Positions 11,341-21,861 of a DNA stretch of 64,000 nucleotides are shown here, piece by piece. This stretch comes from Thalassia testudinum. Taxonomy: Eukaryota; Streptophyta; Magnoliopsida; Alismatales; Hydrocharitaceae. The stretch is taken from positions 45,942,001 to 46,006,000 of the forward strand of contig JAZHRO010000039.1 in NCBI GenBank assembly GCA_037157565.1, read 5' to 3'. A program made the position numbers and the translations under genes. The notes below the pieces were generated by a model. That model was given only the letters and a program-made list of their open reading frames with translations. It made no database searches and was not told where the DNA came from. Each line of letters starts with the position of its first letter. Within the stretch, counting starts at the first letter, position 1.

Positions 11341-14300
11341 AAGAGTCTGGGAAATACTTTAAGACGTTTGATATTTTCCATCAGACGTCCATTTTTTCTT
11401 GAGCAATTTCTTTCTATATCACTCTCATTGAACTAGTCATTTCTTCTTATTTAAAAAGTTGTGTTCTTAAGTTTTGGATTACTTAGATTGCTCCCTGTGT
11501 TCGACCTCGGATACTCTGATTTTTGAGTTATAAATCTTTATTTGTTTTCGCGGAAAGTTCATCTATATTACAACACAATATTTGTTAAAACACGATCTAG
11601 CCACGTTAACACGCAGACTGAGCCCAGCCGCCTTCTTCTCTTTCTTCTTCCCTCGCCGAATGTAGAACCCTTCCCCCCACGCCTACTTATACCCCTTCTC
11701 TCCCTCACGCCACCCCACTCCCATCCACCTTCTCCTTCCTCCAGCGAGAGCAGCGAGTTGCAGCCGAGTGCAGCGGCGGAGAGGGGAGGGGCAGCGAGAG
11801 AAGGGAAGAAAGGTGAGCGCGCAGGCCGTGAGAGAGCTCATCGGAGGGGCTCGCGGCTGGTCGGGCGTGCGCGAGGCGGAGGGGTGTGTTGGGGAAGTCC
11901 TCCTCGACGCTGCTGCAGCTAGAGTAGCGGGTGAACGAGCGCGGCGCGGCCGCGTGCAGTGCGAAGAAGATGCCGGAGCTTCTGGTTCTGGGATTTTTCC
12001 CATAATCAGACGTCTGGACTTACATCCAAATGACACAGACGACATTTGGAGGAAGCTCCAGATGACTGAGAGGTACATACTGCGCTTATACCTCCCTTTT
12101 TGCAGATACAGCCATGCAGGCCGTTCCGCTGAGGCTCTGATGCGTGCCGTGTTAAGAAGGTTTTGCATGCACGTGCAGGATTCGCTTCGGGAAGGCGCGG
12201 GACACGCCCTCCCACGCAATTCAGACGTCTGGGCGAGGCACCAGACGGCGGAGGGTGTCTCCAGATGTCTGGAGGGATAGTCGGACATCTGGAACTAGGT
12301 ATAGACGGTTCAGTAGGATCTATAGACGTCTGAGGAGCAGCGCAGAGTGAGGTATGGATCTGGATCTCTTTTAAGACGTCTGGAAGGTGTTCCAGACGTC
12401 TGATTTAAGTCAGAATTGTCGTTTTTGGCTCGTTTAGGGTTCGTTTGAGGTCCGATTTCCGTATTTAAGATTTCGTTCTTCTTCGTATAAGTTCCTCTAC
12501 CTGTTGGAATGCTTTTATCATGTTCTGAGTGGTTCCTTGTGGTTGATCCATGTGTTAGGACCTCGTTCTGTTGCGGATTTGGGGGTTGCGAAGACACGTG
12601 GACCTGCCGATCAAGCCCCCATTACTCCCGATTTTGCAGGTAGAGTGGCTTCCCTTAGTTAATTACAAACATAAATGCATATCTTGAATAAATGATAGAT
12701 CCTAAGGTATGGCATGAATCCTAGGACCAGAAATACTAGATTAAATGATAGATCCTAGGGTATGGCATGAATCCTAAGACTAGAAACACTGGAACGATTG
12801 TATTGAATGCCTGAATTGCAGTCGTGGATGAGTAAATAGAATAATAACAATTGCCTATAATTGGATAACAGCTGCCTGTGAAATGTAGAGTACTGTTATT
12901 AGTAACTGTTACATGTAATTCATGTTGTTTGAAATTAAATACGAGCTGCCTATATATATAAATTGGAAAAAAAAGATTGAATGTTGGAAACACGAGTTAC
13001 CTGCGAATAAACCTGAATGATGAAAACTAGTATGGCTTGGCCTGAGAAACATGAGCATTAACCCTACAGGAAATTGGGAGTAAAACTCCTGGAAATAATT
13101 GAAACAGAACTGGCAATGTGAATGGGAAAGTGTGTTATCTCTTAGGTACGTGGTACCAAGGGGAGCACATATTACCTCTTAGTGTAGAGGAGAGCTTGCC
13201 GCCGTCGGGTCGAAACTCAGGGTGAGTTTGGCCACTTTGCACCAACTTTTCTGACCCTCGTGTACACAGTACCGAGGAAAGCTGCTAGTGTAGAGAGAGA
13301 GCTAGCCACCCCACGGGGCCTGGAGTTCAGCTAGCCATCCTACACCAACTTGTTAGGCCCACTGGGCAAACCAGGGTAGTCAGGCGATGTTACGACCCAA
13401 TTCCCGAATCCTTACAAGACACGAGAATCGGACCAACTCGACTGATCCCAAGATCCAGTCGTCCAACGAGAAAGTAACCAAAAAGCAGTAAAATAAACCA
13501 CATTCATCATGCAAGTAACTAACAGTAACGAAAGTACAACAGTAAAGAAAAGAACTACTACAGTACATACCACCACAATAGTAGAGAATTTAAAAACAGG
13601 TACAGAAATATGAAGTTTACAATAAAAGGGTACAAGGTGAAACAGAAATACTCACTACTACAGAAAAATGGTACAACAAAGTACAACTACTGTGCTCTAC
13701 TAGGCCCAGCACCCTCCGCAGCCACAGGCTCTGGCTGCTCAACACTTGGTCCTAAAAAAGGTGACAAATATGACACGTCAGCGAAACGCTGAGTAGAGTG
13801 GCAACCAACTAGCTAAGAAAACAATAAAGGTGGACAAGTAGCTGTTGTTTTTAATTTCTTTCTTTATTTTTCTATTTACTCTTTCTTGAATTATTTCTCA
13901 GATCTTTCTCTTGATTTTGAATGTTCCTTGTGGGAACGATCTTGATTGCAGTCTTTTCCGAAAAGTAGAAGTAGCACGTGGTGCTCTCCTGGCCGGGAGA
14001 GTCCCCCGTGGTGGTTCTACCCTCAGTCAACCACCCCAAGGTCACTGACAGACGTAACGGTGACTACGGCACGCGCGATAAACACACGAGTAGCTATCCC
14101 GCACTGGCACGCGGTCAGTCGTTTCCGTTAACGGGTGCGTCCAAAGCTGTAACGACCCGATTCCCGAGTCCCTACGAGACACGAGAACCGGACCGACTCA
14201 ACTAATCCCAAGACCTAGTCGTCCAACGAGGAAGTAACCAAAAGAGCAGTAAAATAAACCACATTCAGCATGAATATAACTAGCAGTAATAAAAATACAG

Positions 14301-15504
14301 CAGTAAGAAAAGGAACTACTACAGCATGCACCACCACAACAGTAGAACAACATTTATAACAAAACATGAACTACAAGTAAAGAAAAGTACAGAGAGTAAC
14401 AAGAACTACTCACTACAGTGGAATAAAAAGGGCACAAAAGAACAGTGGTAACTCTACTAGACCCTACTTGGCCCAGCGTCCTCTGCAGCCGCTGATCCTG
14501 GCTGCTCAACACCTGGTCCTGAAAAGTAACGAGTGTAACACATCAGCGAAACACTGAGTAGAGTAGCAGCTAAACTAAAGAAGCAGTAAAGTGTACAGTA
14601 GCTGTTTTATTTTCTTTCTTTACTTACGTCTTTCTATTGTTTCACAATTTATCTATTTCTCAGATCCTTCACTTGATCTCGAATGTTCCTCGTGGGAATG
14701 ATCTTGATTGCAGTCTTTTCCAAAGAGTAGAAGTAACACGTGGTGCTCTCCTGGCCTGGAGAGTCCCCCGTGGTGATCCTACTCTCAGTCAACCACCCCA
14801 AGGTCACTGACAGACGTAATGGTGACTACGGCACGCGCGGTAAACGCACGGGTAGCTACCCCGCACTAGCACGCGGTCAGTCGTTTCCGTTAACGGGTGC
14901 GCCCAAAGCACAGCACGGAACCAGTATAGGGCAAAGCCCTCTCAGTAACAGGGGTCCAACCCCTCCACAGTAACCAAATAGGGGCCTTGCCCCTCCACAC
15001 TCCGCACACCCTCGCCTGACTACCCTGGTTTGCCCAGTGGGCCTAACAAGTCGGTGTAGGTGAGCTAGCAGAACCCCGGGGCCCGTGGGGTAGCTAATAC
15101 TCGCCCTACACTAGTAGCTCTCCTCGATACTGTGTACACGAGGGCCAACAAGTTTGTACAAAGTAGCCAGACCTAACCCCAGGTCCCTGGGGCGGCTGGC
15201 TTCGCTCTGCACTAAGCAGGTAACAGGTGCTTCCCCTTACACTACGTACCCAAGAGACAACACACCTCCACATCTTTCCTTCTCAGTTCCATTTCATTCT
15301 CTTTCCAGGAGTTCTACTCCTAACTCCCCGTAGGGTTCCAGCTGTTTTAACTCAGCACATTCAGGTTTCACCCTTTCAGTTTCACGTTCATACAACCCAT
15401 ATTCTCAATCATGTTCATTTATTCATAACAGGCAGCTGTTAAATCAATTTACAGGCAACTATTATTTCCTTTCCACAGTTTCCAAGACTGCAATATCTAT
15501 ATTC

Positions 15505-15662
15505 ATTTCACTAGTTTTCCAGTCCTAGGATTCATGCCGTACCCTAGGATCTATCATTCAATATAGGTTTCCAGCCCTAGGATTCATGCAATACCCTAGG
15601 ATCTATCATTCAATCTGGTTTCTCATTCCTAGGATTCATGCAATTCCCTTGGTTCTATTAAT
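15505..15662. repeat. LTR-internal tandem repeat, about 50-bp unit, 3 copies
   Basis: Units of the form CCTAGGATTCATGC followed by CCTAGGATCTATCATTC recur about every 50 bp. The same array sits at 23230-23375, 26100-26245 and 27960-28112, and shortened versions lie at 12690-12780 and 32850-32950 on the other strand. It is therefore an ancestral part of this LTR family. Confidence 0.75.
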
Positions 15663-15953
15663 CGTTCCATAATTGTAACAAATTATGTTAATAATTTCTA
15701 AAGCCACTCTACCAGCTACAACGGGAGTACTGGGGCCGTGGTCGGAAATCCCGCGTGCCTCCGCAACCCCTGGGACTGCAATGGAACGGGGTCCTATCAC
15801 AAGGATCAAACACAAGGAGTTTCTGAGAATAGCATATAATTACTGTAGACGGGTAGAGGATTTTATTTCGAAAAGAAAGCAATTCGAAACGCGGAAAACG
15901 GACTCCGAACGAGCACTAAACGGGTCGAAAACGACGAAACAGTCCAAAATCAG

Positions 15954-16128
15954 ACGTCTGGAACCTCTTCCAGACGTCTTAAAATGTGGGTCAGATGGTA
16001 CCTTTGTTCTGCGTAATTTCTCAGACGTCCAGAAGCCTACGGGGGCGTCTGGCCTAGTTCCCAGACGTCCGATGGTCACCTCGGACGTCTGGAAGTCCTT
16101 CCCGTCGTCTGGCACTGCGGCCAGACGT
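15954..16128. repeat. Phased GACGTC palindrome array (20-bp register)
   Basis: ACGT or one-base variants occur at 15954 and 15974, then at 16025, 16045, 16065, 16085, 16105 and 16125, exactly 20 bp apart. The surrounding consensus is CAGACGTCTGG, a palindrome. The 12-bp spacers differ from one another in sequence. A second cluster has cores at 16237, 16257, 16269 and 16289 (20-12-20). A third has cores at 16744, 16764, 16776 and 16796 (again 20-12-20). ACGT cores in GACGTC are known C-box sites for plant bZIP proteins; a binding role here is inference. Confidence 0.85.
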
Positions 16129-16743
16129 CTGATTCGCGTTGGATGGCGAATCTCAAAACCTGCACATACCCACTCCTCGTTCTCAGTAAGAACGGTCGCA
16201 GAAAAGGAAGAAGGACGAAAATAACTTACTTTCCAGATGTCTGGACAGTCCTCCAGACGTCTTCGCCGTCGTCTGGTTGGAAGCCCAGACGTTCCAGAAT
16301 CAGAGCTCGACTCGCTCTCCGCCCGCGACGCACGGCCGCGCCGCGCCTCGTCCGCCTGCTGCTCGAGCTGCAGCAGCCCTCCAGCAACGCTCCACGCCCG
16401 CAGCTCCCCCGCCGGCCGGCTCTAGCTGCCCCGGCAAGCTCGAGCCCTCACGGTCGAGCTTCTCCTCCCTCGCGCAACACCTCCTCCCGCAACTCGCCGC
16501 GGCTGCCGCTGCCGCCGCTCGCTCGCGCTCGCACTCTCGCACCGGCTGGAAGAAGAAGAAGGAGCGGAGGAGATGAGAGTGAGGGATAGGGCGAGGGCCT
16601 TATAAGGCCACGCGGGGAGAGAGAGAGCGCAGTCTGTGCCTGTAGGAGGAGAGAGGGAACAAGGGGGAAGGTGCGGCGGTTGCAGGTCTACGCGCGCCTG
16701 CGCGCAAACGCAACCCCGCACGCCACACAAAAATAGATCCCAG

Positions 16744-16799
16744 ACGTCTGGAAGGGGTTCCAGACGTCTGGTCAAACGTCTAGGCCACCTCCCAGACGT
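16744..16799. promoter_or_regulatory. 20-12-20 palindrome module at LTR edge
   Basis: Four cores at 16744, 16764, 16776 and 16796. In the sense of the element (- strand) this module is upstream of the TATA box by roughly 145-195 bp, the place of an enhancer. The equivalent module is at 24473-24530 in the 5' LTR, with small indels. Confidence 0.6.
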
Positions 16800-16929
16800 C
16801 TTAAAAAAATCATCTTGGAAGGCGTTCGTAACAATATAACAAACTCAAAGGAAGTTTCATCCCCGAAACTTGCGCTAACTAGGGTGCGGGAAAAACGTCA
16901 TATAAAAACATAACAAACTCAAAGAGGAC

Positions 16930-17469
16930 CGAAGCCGGTCCGAAAGATGTACCCGCGAAGAGCTCCGGGTACCGCTCCCGCATTGCAGCCTCAGGCTCCC
17001 AGGTAGCCTCCTCGTACCGCTGGCTCCTCTACAAAACCTTCACCAGGGGTACTTACTTTCGTCTCAAACTGCGGACGGCTCGGTCAAGAATCTGCACTGG
17101 CCACTCGGGGTAGGTCAGGTCGTCGCCCACCTCGACGTTCTCGTGACTCAGTACGTGACTGAGATCGGCTACTTACTTCCTGAGGTTGGACACGTGGAAC
17201 ACATCGTGCACACCAGAAAGCTGAGGAGGGAGGGCAAGTCTGTAAGCAACGGGTCCAACCCGCTCCAGGACCTCAAAGGGCCCCACGAACCTCGGCGCGA
17301 GCTTCCCTCTCACCCCAAACCGCTACAGGCCCTTCATGGGCGAAACACGAAGAAAGACGTGGTCCCCAACCTCGAACTGCACCTCTCTGCGTCTCCGATC
17401 CACGTAGCTCTTCTGTCTGCTCCTGACCGTGCGGAGTCGCCTGTGGATCTACTCGACTACCTCCTGACT
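16930..17469 (-). pseudogene. gypsy pol C-terminus: integrase tail and chromodomain
   Basis: Translation of the - strand, with stops, gives EIHRRLRTVRSRQ, then FEVGDHVFLRVSPMKG, then [19 protein letters not shown], the GPY/F region after plant chromovirus integrases. It ends with PVQILDRAVRSLRRK and RYEEATWEPEAAMRERYPEL, a chromodomain that directs insertion into marked chromatin in this clade. At least four in-frame stops are present. The open frames antisense to this region are shadows. Confidence 0.75.
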
Positions 17470-18348
17470 CTACCGGATCAACCTGGGGCCAACCTCCCAC
17501 TTGGTCCCCACCACAACCCAACTCAAGGGTGCCGTACACCTCCGTCCATACAGAGCCTCGTAGGGAGCCATGCCGATGCTTGAGTGATAGCTATTGTTGT
17601 ATGCAAACTCCACCAGGGGCAGGTGCTCCTCCCAAGAGCCCCTCCAGTCCAATACACAGGCACACAAAAGGTCCTCAAGTGTCTGTATCATGCGCTCAGA
17701 CTGCCCGTCCGTCTGGGGGTGGTAAGCTGTACTAAACCTCAACCGCGTCCCTAAAGCCAGCTGAAACTCAGCCCAAAACTGGGACGTAAAGTGGGTATCC
17801 CGGTCGGATACGATCTCCCACGGAACTCCGTGTAGTCGTACCACATTGTGAATATACCTCTCTGCCAACTGTGTTGGTCCCAAAGTGACTCGGATCGGCA
17901 AGAATCGTGTCGTCTTCGTCAGTCTATCCACAATTACCCAGACTGCGTCGTGTCCTCGCTGGGTAACAGGTAAACCCACCACCAAGTCCATGGTGATGCT
18001 CTCCCACTTCCACTCTGACACTAGAAGCGGCTGTAGCGGCCCTGCAGGCCTCTGATGCTCGGCTTTCACCTGCCGACACACTCAGCACTGCTCCACGAAT
18101 TCACCCACATCCCGCTTCATCCCCCTCCACCAAAACTCGCGTCTCAAGTCGTGGTACATCTTCGTGTTTCCAGGATGTATGGTGAATTTGGAACCATGTA
18201 CCTCAGTCAGGAGCTCTCTCAACAGCTCCTCGTCCCTGGGAATGCACAACCGTCCCCTCAGGCGCAGCACCTGGTCTGTGAAAGAGAAGTCCCCTGGGTC
18301 TCCTAACAGTACTCTATCGCGCAAGGACTGCAAGTACGGATCGACCAT
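17470..18348 (-). pseudogene. gypsy integrase (zinc finger plus DDE core)
   Basis: The N-terminal part (18348-18082) carries the integrase zinc-finger region with HPGNTKMYHDLRREFWWRGM and ends in C, then a TGA stop, then VCRQVK. The HHCC finger is thus split by one nonsense codon at 18079-18081. The catalytic core follows in the same frame to 17470. Residues D32, D93 and E129 of that 203-residue stretch form the DDE triad with the expected 35-residue gap (SDRDTHFTS and GQSERMIQTLEDLL). The chromodomain region follows in the same direction. Non-functional as read because of the stops. Confidence 0.88.
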
Positions 18349-18471
18349 CTGTCCTGTGATGATGCGGTCTATCAGCTCTGGCCTAGTCTGTCATGTCACA
18401 GTCACTGCCCCACAGTGCCCCCGTAACTCTAGGGGTCGCCAACTACCCACCTCCTCCAAAAGGCTCTAACT

Positions 18472-19070
18472 CTATAACTGTAAGCTGGCCAAGTGTGCGG
18501 GCGCCTTCCGGCTCAAGGCGTCAGCCACCACATTGGCCTTGCCCGGGTGATAGGAAATGCTGCAGTCGTAGTCCTTCAGGAGCTCCAACCAACGTCTCTG
18601 TCTCATGTTGAGCTCCTTCTGATCAAAAAGGTATCTGAGGCTCTTGTGATCTGTGAAAATCTCGAAGGTCTCACCATACAAGTAGTGCCTCCAGGTCCTC
18701 AGCGCGAAGACGACAGCTGCCAACTCCAGGTCGTGGGTGGGGTAGGTATGCTCATGGGGCTTCAGTTGCCGCAAAGCGTAAGCGACAACGTGACCCCTCT
18801 TCATGAGCACACCTCCTAACCCCTGCAAGGAGGTGTCCGTGTACACAACGAACCCGCCACTACTGTCAGGGATGGTGAGCACGGGAGCCGAGGTCAACCT
18901 CTCCTTCAGCTCCTGAAAACACGCCTCACAGGCGTCTGTCCAAGTGAAGGGCACGACCTTCCGGGTCAACTGTGTCATGGGACGCGCAGTCTGTGAAAAA
19001 CCTCTGATGAATCGTCTGTAGTAGCCTGCCAGTCCCAGGAAACTGCGAATCTCAGTGACTGAACGCGCTC
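18472..19070 (-). pseudogene. gypsy RT thumb and RNase H
   Basis: After a 1-base frameshift near 19065 the frame continues with the conserved [12 protein letters not shown] segment, then RNase H. The RNase H landmarks are YTDTS, the [13 protein letters not shown] helix, [13 protein letters not shown] and the terminal [10 protein letters not shown]. All four acidic positions expected of RNase H appear present. It stops at 18472 before the integrase finger. Confidence 0.85.
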
Positions 19071-20413
19071 TCCCACCTGAGCGCTGCCTCGACCTTGGCT
19101 GGGTCCACCGCCAAGCCGTCTCCAGAGATCACATGACCTAAGAAGGTCACCTCCCTCAACCAGAACTCGCACTTGCTGTATTTGGCGTACAACCTACGTC
19201 GTCTCAGTTTGTCCAGAACCATCCGCAAGTGTTGTCCGTGCTGCGTCCGATCTCGAGAATAGATGAGTACATCATCAATGAATACCACCACGAACTGGTC
19301 CAAGTACGGTCTAAACACCCGGTTCATCAGGTCCATGAAACCAGCGGGGGCATTGGTCAGCCCAAACGGCATGACCAAAAACTCGTAGTGTCCGTACCGG
19401 GTGCGGAAAGCTGTCTTGGAGACGTCTGCCTCCCTGATCCTCAACTGGTGGTATCCAGACCTCAAGTCGATCTTAGAGAACACCGTGGCACCCCGCAACT
19501 GGTTAAACAAGTCATCGATCCTCGGCAGCGAATATCTATTCTTGATGGTGACCCTATTCAACTGTCGGTAGTCCACACAAAGGCGTAGGGTACCATCCTT
19601 CTTCTTCACAAACAGTACCGGGGCTCCCCAGGGAGACGTACTGGGCCTCACGAAACCCTTCTCAAAAAGGTCCTGCAACTGAGATTTGAGCTCTCGTAGC
19701 TCAAGCGGTGCCATCCTGTATGGCGCGGTGGAGATGGGGCCGGTCCCTGGTACTAGTGAGATCTCAAACTCGATCTCGCGCTCGAGCGGTAGTCCCGGTA
19801 ACTCGTCTGGAAATACGTCAGGGTACTCTCTGACCACCGGGATGCTCTGGAGGTCTGCCACAGGGCTGGGCTCTGCCACCACACAAGCTAGAAAGCCCTC
19901 ACACCCCTGGCTCAAAAGCCTCGCCGCTCGAAGTGCCGAAATGCACCTGAAGCCTCCGTCCACTGGCTGTCCGTGAAACTCGAAAGAAGGCAACTCCGGC
20001 ATGGAGAAGACAATCTTCCTCTCAAAACAGTCTACCAAGGCGTGGTAAGCGGACAGCCAGTCCATCCCCAGAATTACGCCAAAGTCCTCCATCTGTATCA
20101 TAATCAAGTCAGCTGGCAGGCTATGTCCCCCGACGCTGACCTCGCAATCCGTGTACACCTCCTCAGCTACAAACAGCTGACCACTCGGACCTCTGATTAC
20201 GAACGGATTCTCTAACAGCGTATAGTCCTGGCACAAACTAATTGCGAAACTGGCTGCGACAAACGAGTGCGTAGCGTCGGAATCGAAAAGTGTGTAAACG
20301 AGTTTGCCGGAAACTGAAACCATATCTGCCACCACTGATCCTGAAGCTCTGGCATCCCTGTGTGTCAGGGCGTTGATACGCCCCTCAGCTCTAGGAGCGA
20401 ACGAAGCAGCCAC
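19052..20413 (-). pseudogene. gypsy protease and reverse transcriptase
   Basis: An open stretch of 453 residues. The protease region reads FDSDATHSF at residues 43-51. The family has DSGATHSF there, so the flap-facing glycine of the D-S-G catalytic triplet is replaced by aspartate (D46). RT follows with [43 protein letters not shown] and the FIDD catalytic box with LIYSRD. It ends at a stop right after the point where a 1-base shift moves the frame (near 19065). It lies in the same frame as gag, separated by in-frame stops, as for single-ORF chromoviruses. Confidence 0.9.
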
Positions 20414-20533
20414 GCTCTGCGTCGGACGGGCAGGTACTGGCCGGTACCCTCCTCATGACTGTTGTCCTCCTCCTCGCGCCTGGAAACCGTGGCCTCCTGC
20501 GCGCCCTCCAGTGCTCTGCGCGGGAAGTATCTG

Positions 20534-21679
20534 CTAACCTCCTGCCCTAGACGGGCAGTCCCTCCTGATGTGGCCCGGCTGGCCACACTGGTGACAAAGG
20601 GGAACCCGACTCCCGCCCTCAGTGGGTCCCTGCTGTCGGCTGGGTGGGGATCCGATGCTGGCGACTGGCCTCTGTCGAGGGCCCCCAAAGGCCATGGATG
20701 GTCCTGCAAAATGTGACGGCTCTCCTGCCGACGCCACGTGTCTCCTCTCTCGCCGGCCCTATGAAAAGTCTGGCTGAAAGGGCCTCTTCCGCCCACCGTC
20801 AGTGTCTCGCGCGGACGGGTTGGTCTCCTCGTAAGTCATGGCTACCTCCACCACCCTCGAAAACGTAGGCAGCTTCAGGGGTTTGACATACCCCCGAATC
20901 GCAGGCCAGAGCCCCTCGGTGAACCTCCAAAGGCGCTCCTCCTCAGTGGTTACCGCTGTCGCTGCAAAGCGGGACAGCTCCAGGAAACGCGTGCGGTACG
21001 CGCTCACGGTCATCGTCCCTTGGCGGAGAGTGTGGAACTCCCGCCTCCTCTGGTCTTGCCACGTCTGGGGAAAGTACTGCTCGCAGAAGAGGGTGACGAA
21101 CCGGTCCCAGGTCGGCTCGTCCCTCTCTTGTCCCCTAACCGCCCTCCACCACCTGTATGCCGCACTCTCCAGCTGGTACGTGGCAAAGGCCACGCGGCAC
21201 TCCACCGAGGGGCGAAGGGTGTCGAAAATCTTCTCCAACTGCTCGAGCCAGTCCTCTGCCTCGGTCGGGTCCTCATCCCCCTTGAAGGAGGGGGGCTTCA
21301 GCTTCCGGAACTGCCCGAAGAGCTCAGAGTGGCGCTGCAATGGGGATGCTGGTGCACCTCTAGGCAAAGGTGCCTCGTGCACAAAAGTGTCGGAGGAAGG
21401 TGGGGGCGGCGGCGGCCCATCCCCTCCCCCATGTCCAGCGCCGCGTCCGTCGGGTGGTCCCACAGAGGACTCCCCCTCCGCAGCCCCAGGGTGAGGCGCT
21501 CGGGGCAGTGGGTGGAGCTCCTCTCGCACAATGTCCCGTATCAGCTGGGCGAGGTCCTGGGCCTGGACGCCCAGGAGTAGCGGCTGGCCCACTGAGGCGT
21601 CGGTAACGGCACGCCCACCTCGCCAACCTCGTCCTCGGTCACTCCTGCGGCCCGCCTCACCAGTCCCGCGACGAGGCAT
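20534..21679 (-). pseudogene. gypsy gag with CCHC zinc knuckle
   Basis: The start is taken at MPRRGTGEAGRR (21679). A further 13 residues upstream to 21718 look like leader. The retrotransposon gag domain is clear (WLEQLEKIFDTL, YQLESAAYRWWRAV, FCEQYFPQTW, REFHTLRQGTMTVSAYRTRF). An in-frame stop lies at 20759-20761. In the same frame past it comes the zinc knuckle CHQCGQPGHIRRDC near 20570-20611. A second stop at about 20531 separates it from the protease. Two nonsense changes in an otherwise continuous frame suggest post-insertion decay. Confidence 0.88.
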
Positions 21680-21846
21680 CTCCTGCAAGGAGACGCGAAA
21701 CAAAACGGAACACGTCAATACGGAACGATACCTAACGGAAATGGCTAAGAGCTCATGTCAAAAGATATGTTGTGGTGGCTACTCTAGTTATAGACATGTG
21801 AATTGGTTATTTTCCAGTCAGTTGATTCACTTCTCAGGACGACCTT

Positions 21847-21858
21847 GCTCTGATACCA
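21847..21858 (-). promoter_or_regulatory. Primer-binding site, tRNA-Met type
   Basis: On the - strand TGGTATCAGAGC begins three bases after the end of the 5' LTR. It is complementary to the 3' end of initiator tRNA-Met, the usual primer of plant gypsy and copia elements. It fixes the element's orientation. Confidence 0.9.
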
Positions 21859-21861
21859 TCT

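Larger units (their letters stand above)
8839..11611 (+). mobile_element. Family C solo LTR-like element, copy 1
   Basis: Perfect TSD CGCAG (8834-8838 and 11612-11616). It starts TGATGAGAGCC and ends CACGTTAACA, so it has TG...CA ends. A TATAAAAG box lies at 9777-9784, followed by a C/T-rich leader. The 3' quarter is a long polypurine stretch, and one pair of GACGT-type sites (11364 and 11385) follows it. It carries no gag or pol. A second copy lies at 54977-57694 in inverse orientation. It is probably a solo LTR of an otherwise unseen retrotransposon; the superfamily is unknown. Confidence 0.75.
14148..16833 (-). repeat. 3' LTR of the gypsy element
   Basis: It runs from TGTAACGACCC to GTTCGTAACA on the + strand, 2686 bp. 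It carries three clusters of GACGTC-type sites (15954-16128, 16237-16292, 16744-16799). The palindromic TATA region CCTTATAAGG lies near 16599, and there is a 3-copy tandem repeat near 15520-15660. Confidence 0.92.

Noticed and set aside
15950..16130. CRISPR-like array
   Set aside because: Regular spacing of short palindromes, but repeats are 8-12 bp, spacers 8-12 bp, in plant LTRs; no cas genes.
16834..16925. Short duplication of ATAACAAACTCAAAG next to the 3' LTR
   Set aside because: Local duplication in the untranslated end of the gypsy element; nothing indicates function.
20838..21580. Long + strand open frames opposite gypsy gag
   Set aside because: Antisense to a clear gag domain in a GC-rich region, no homology.
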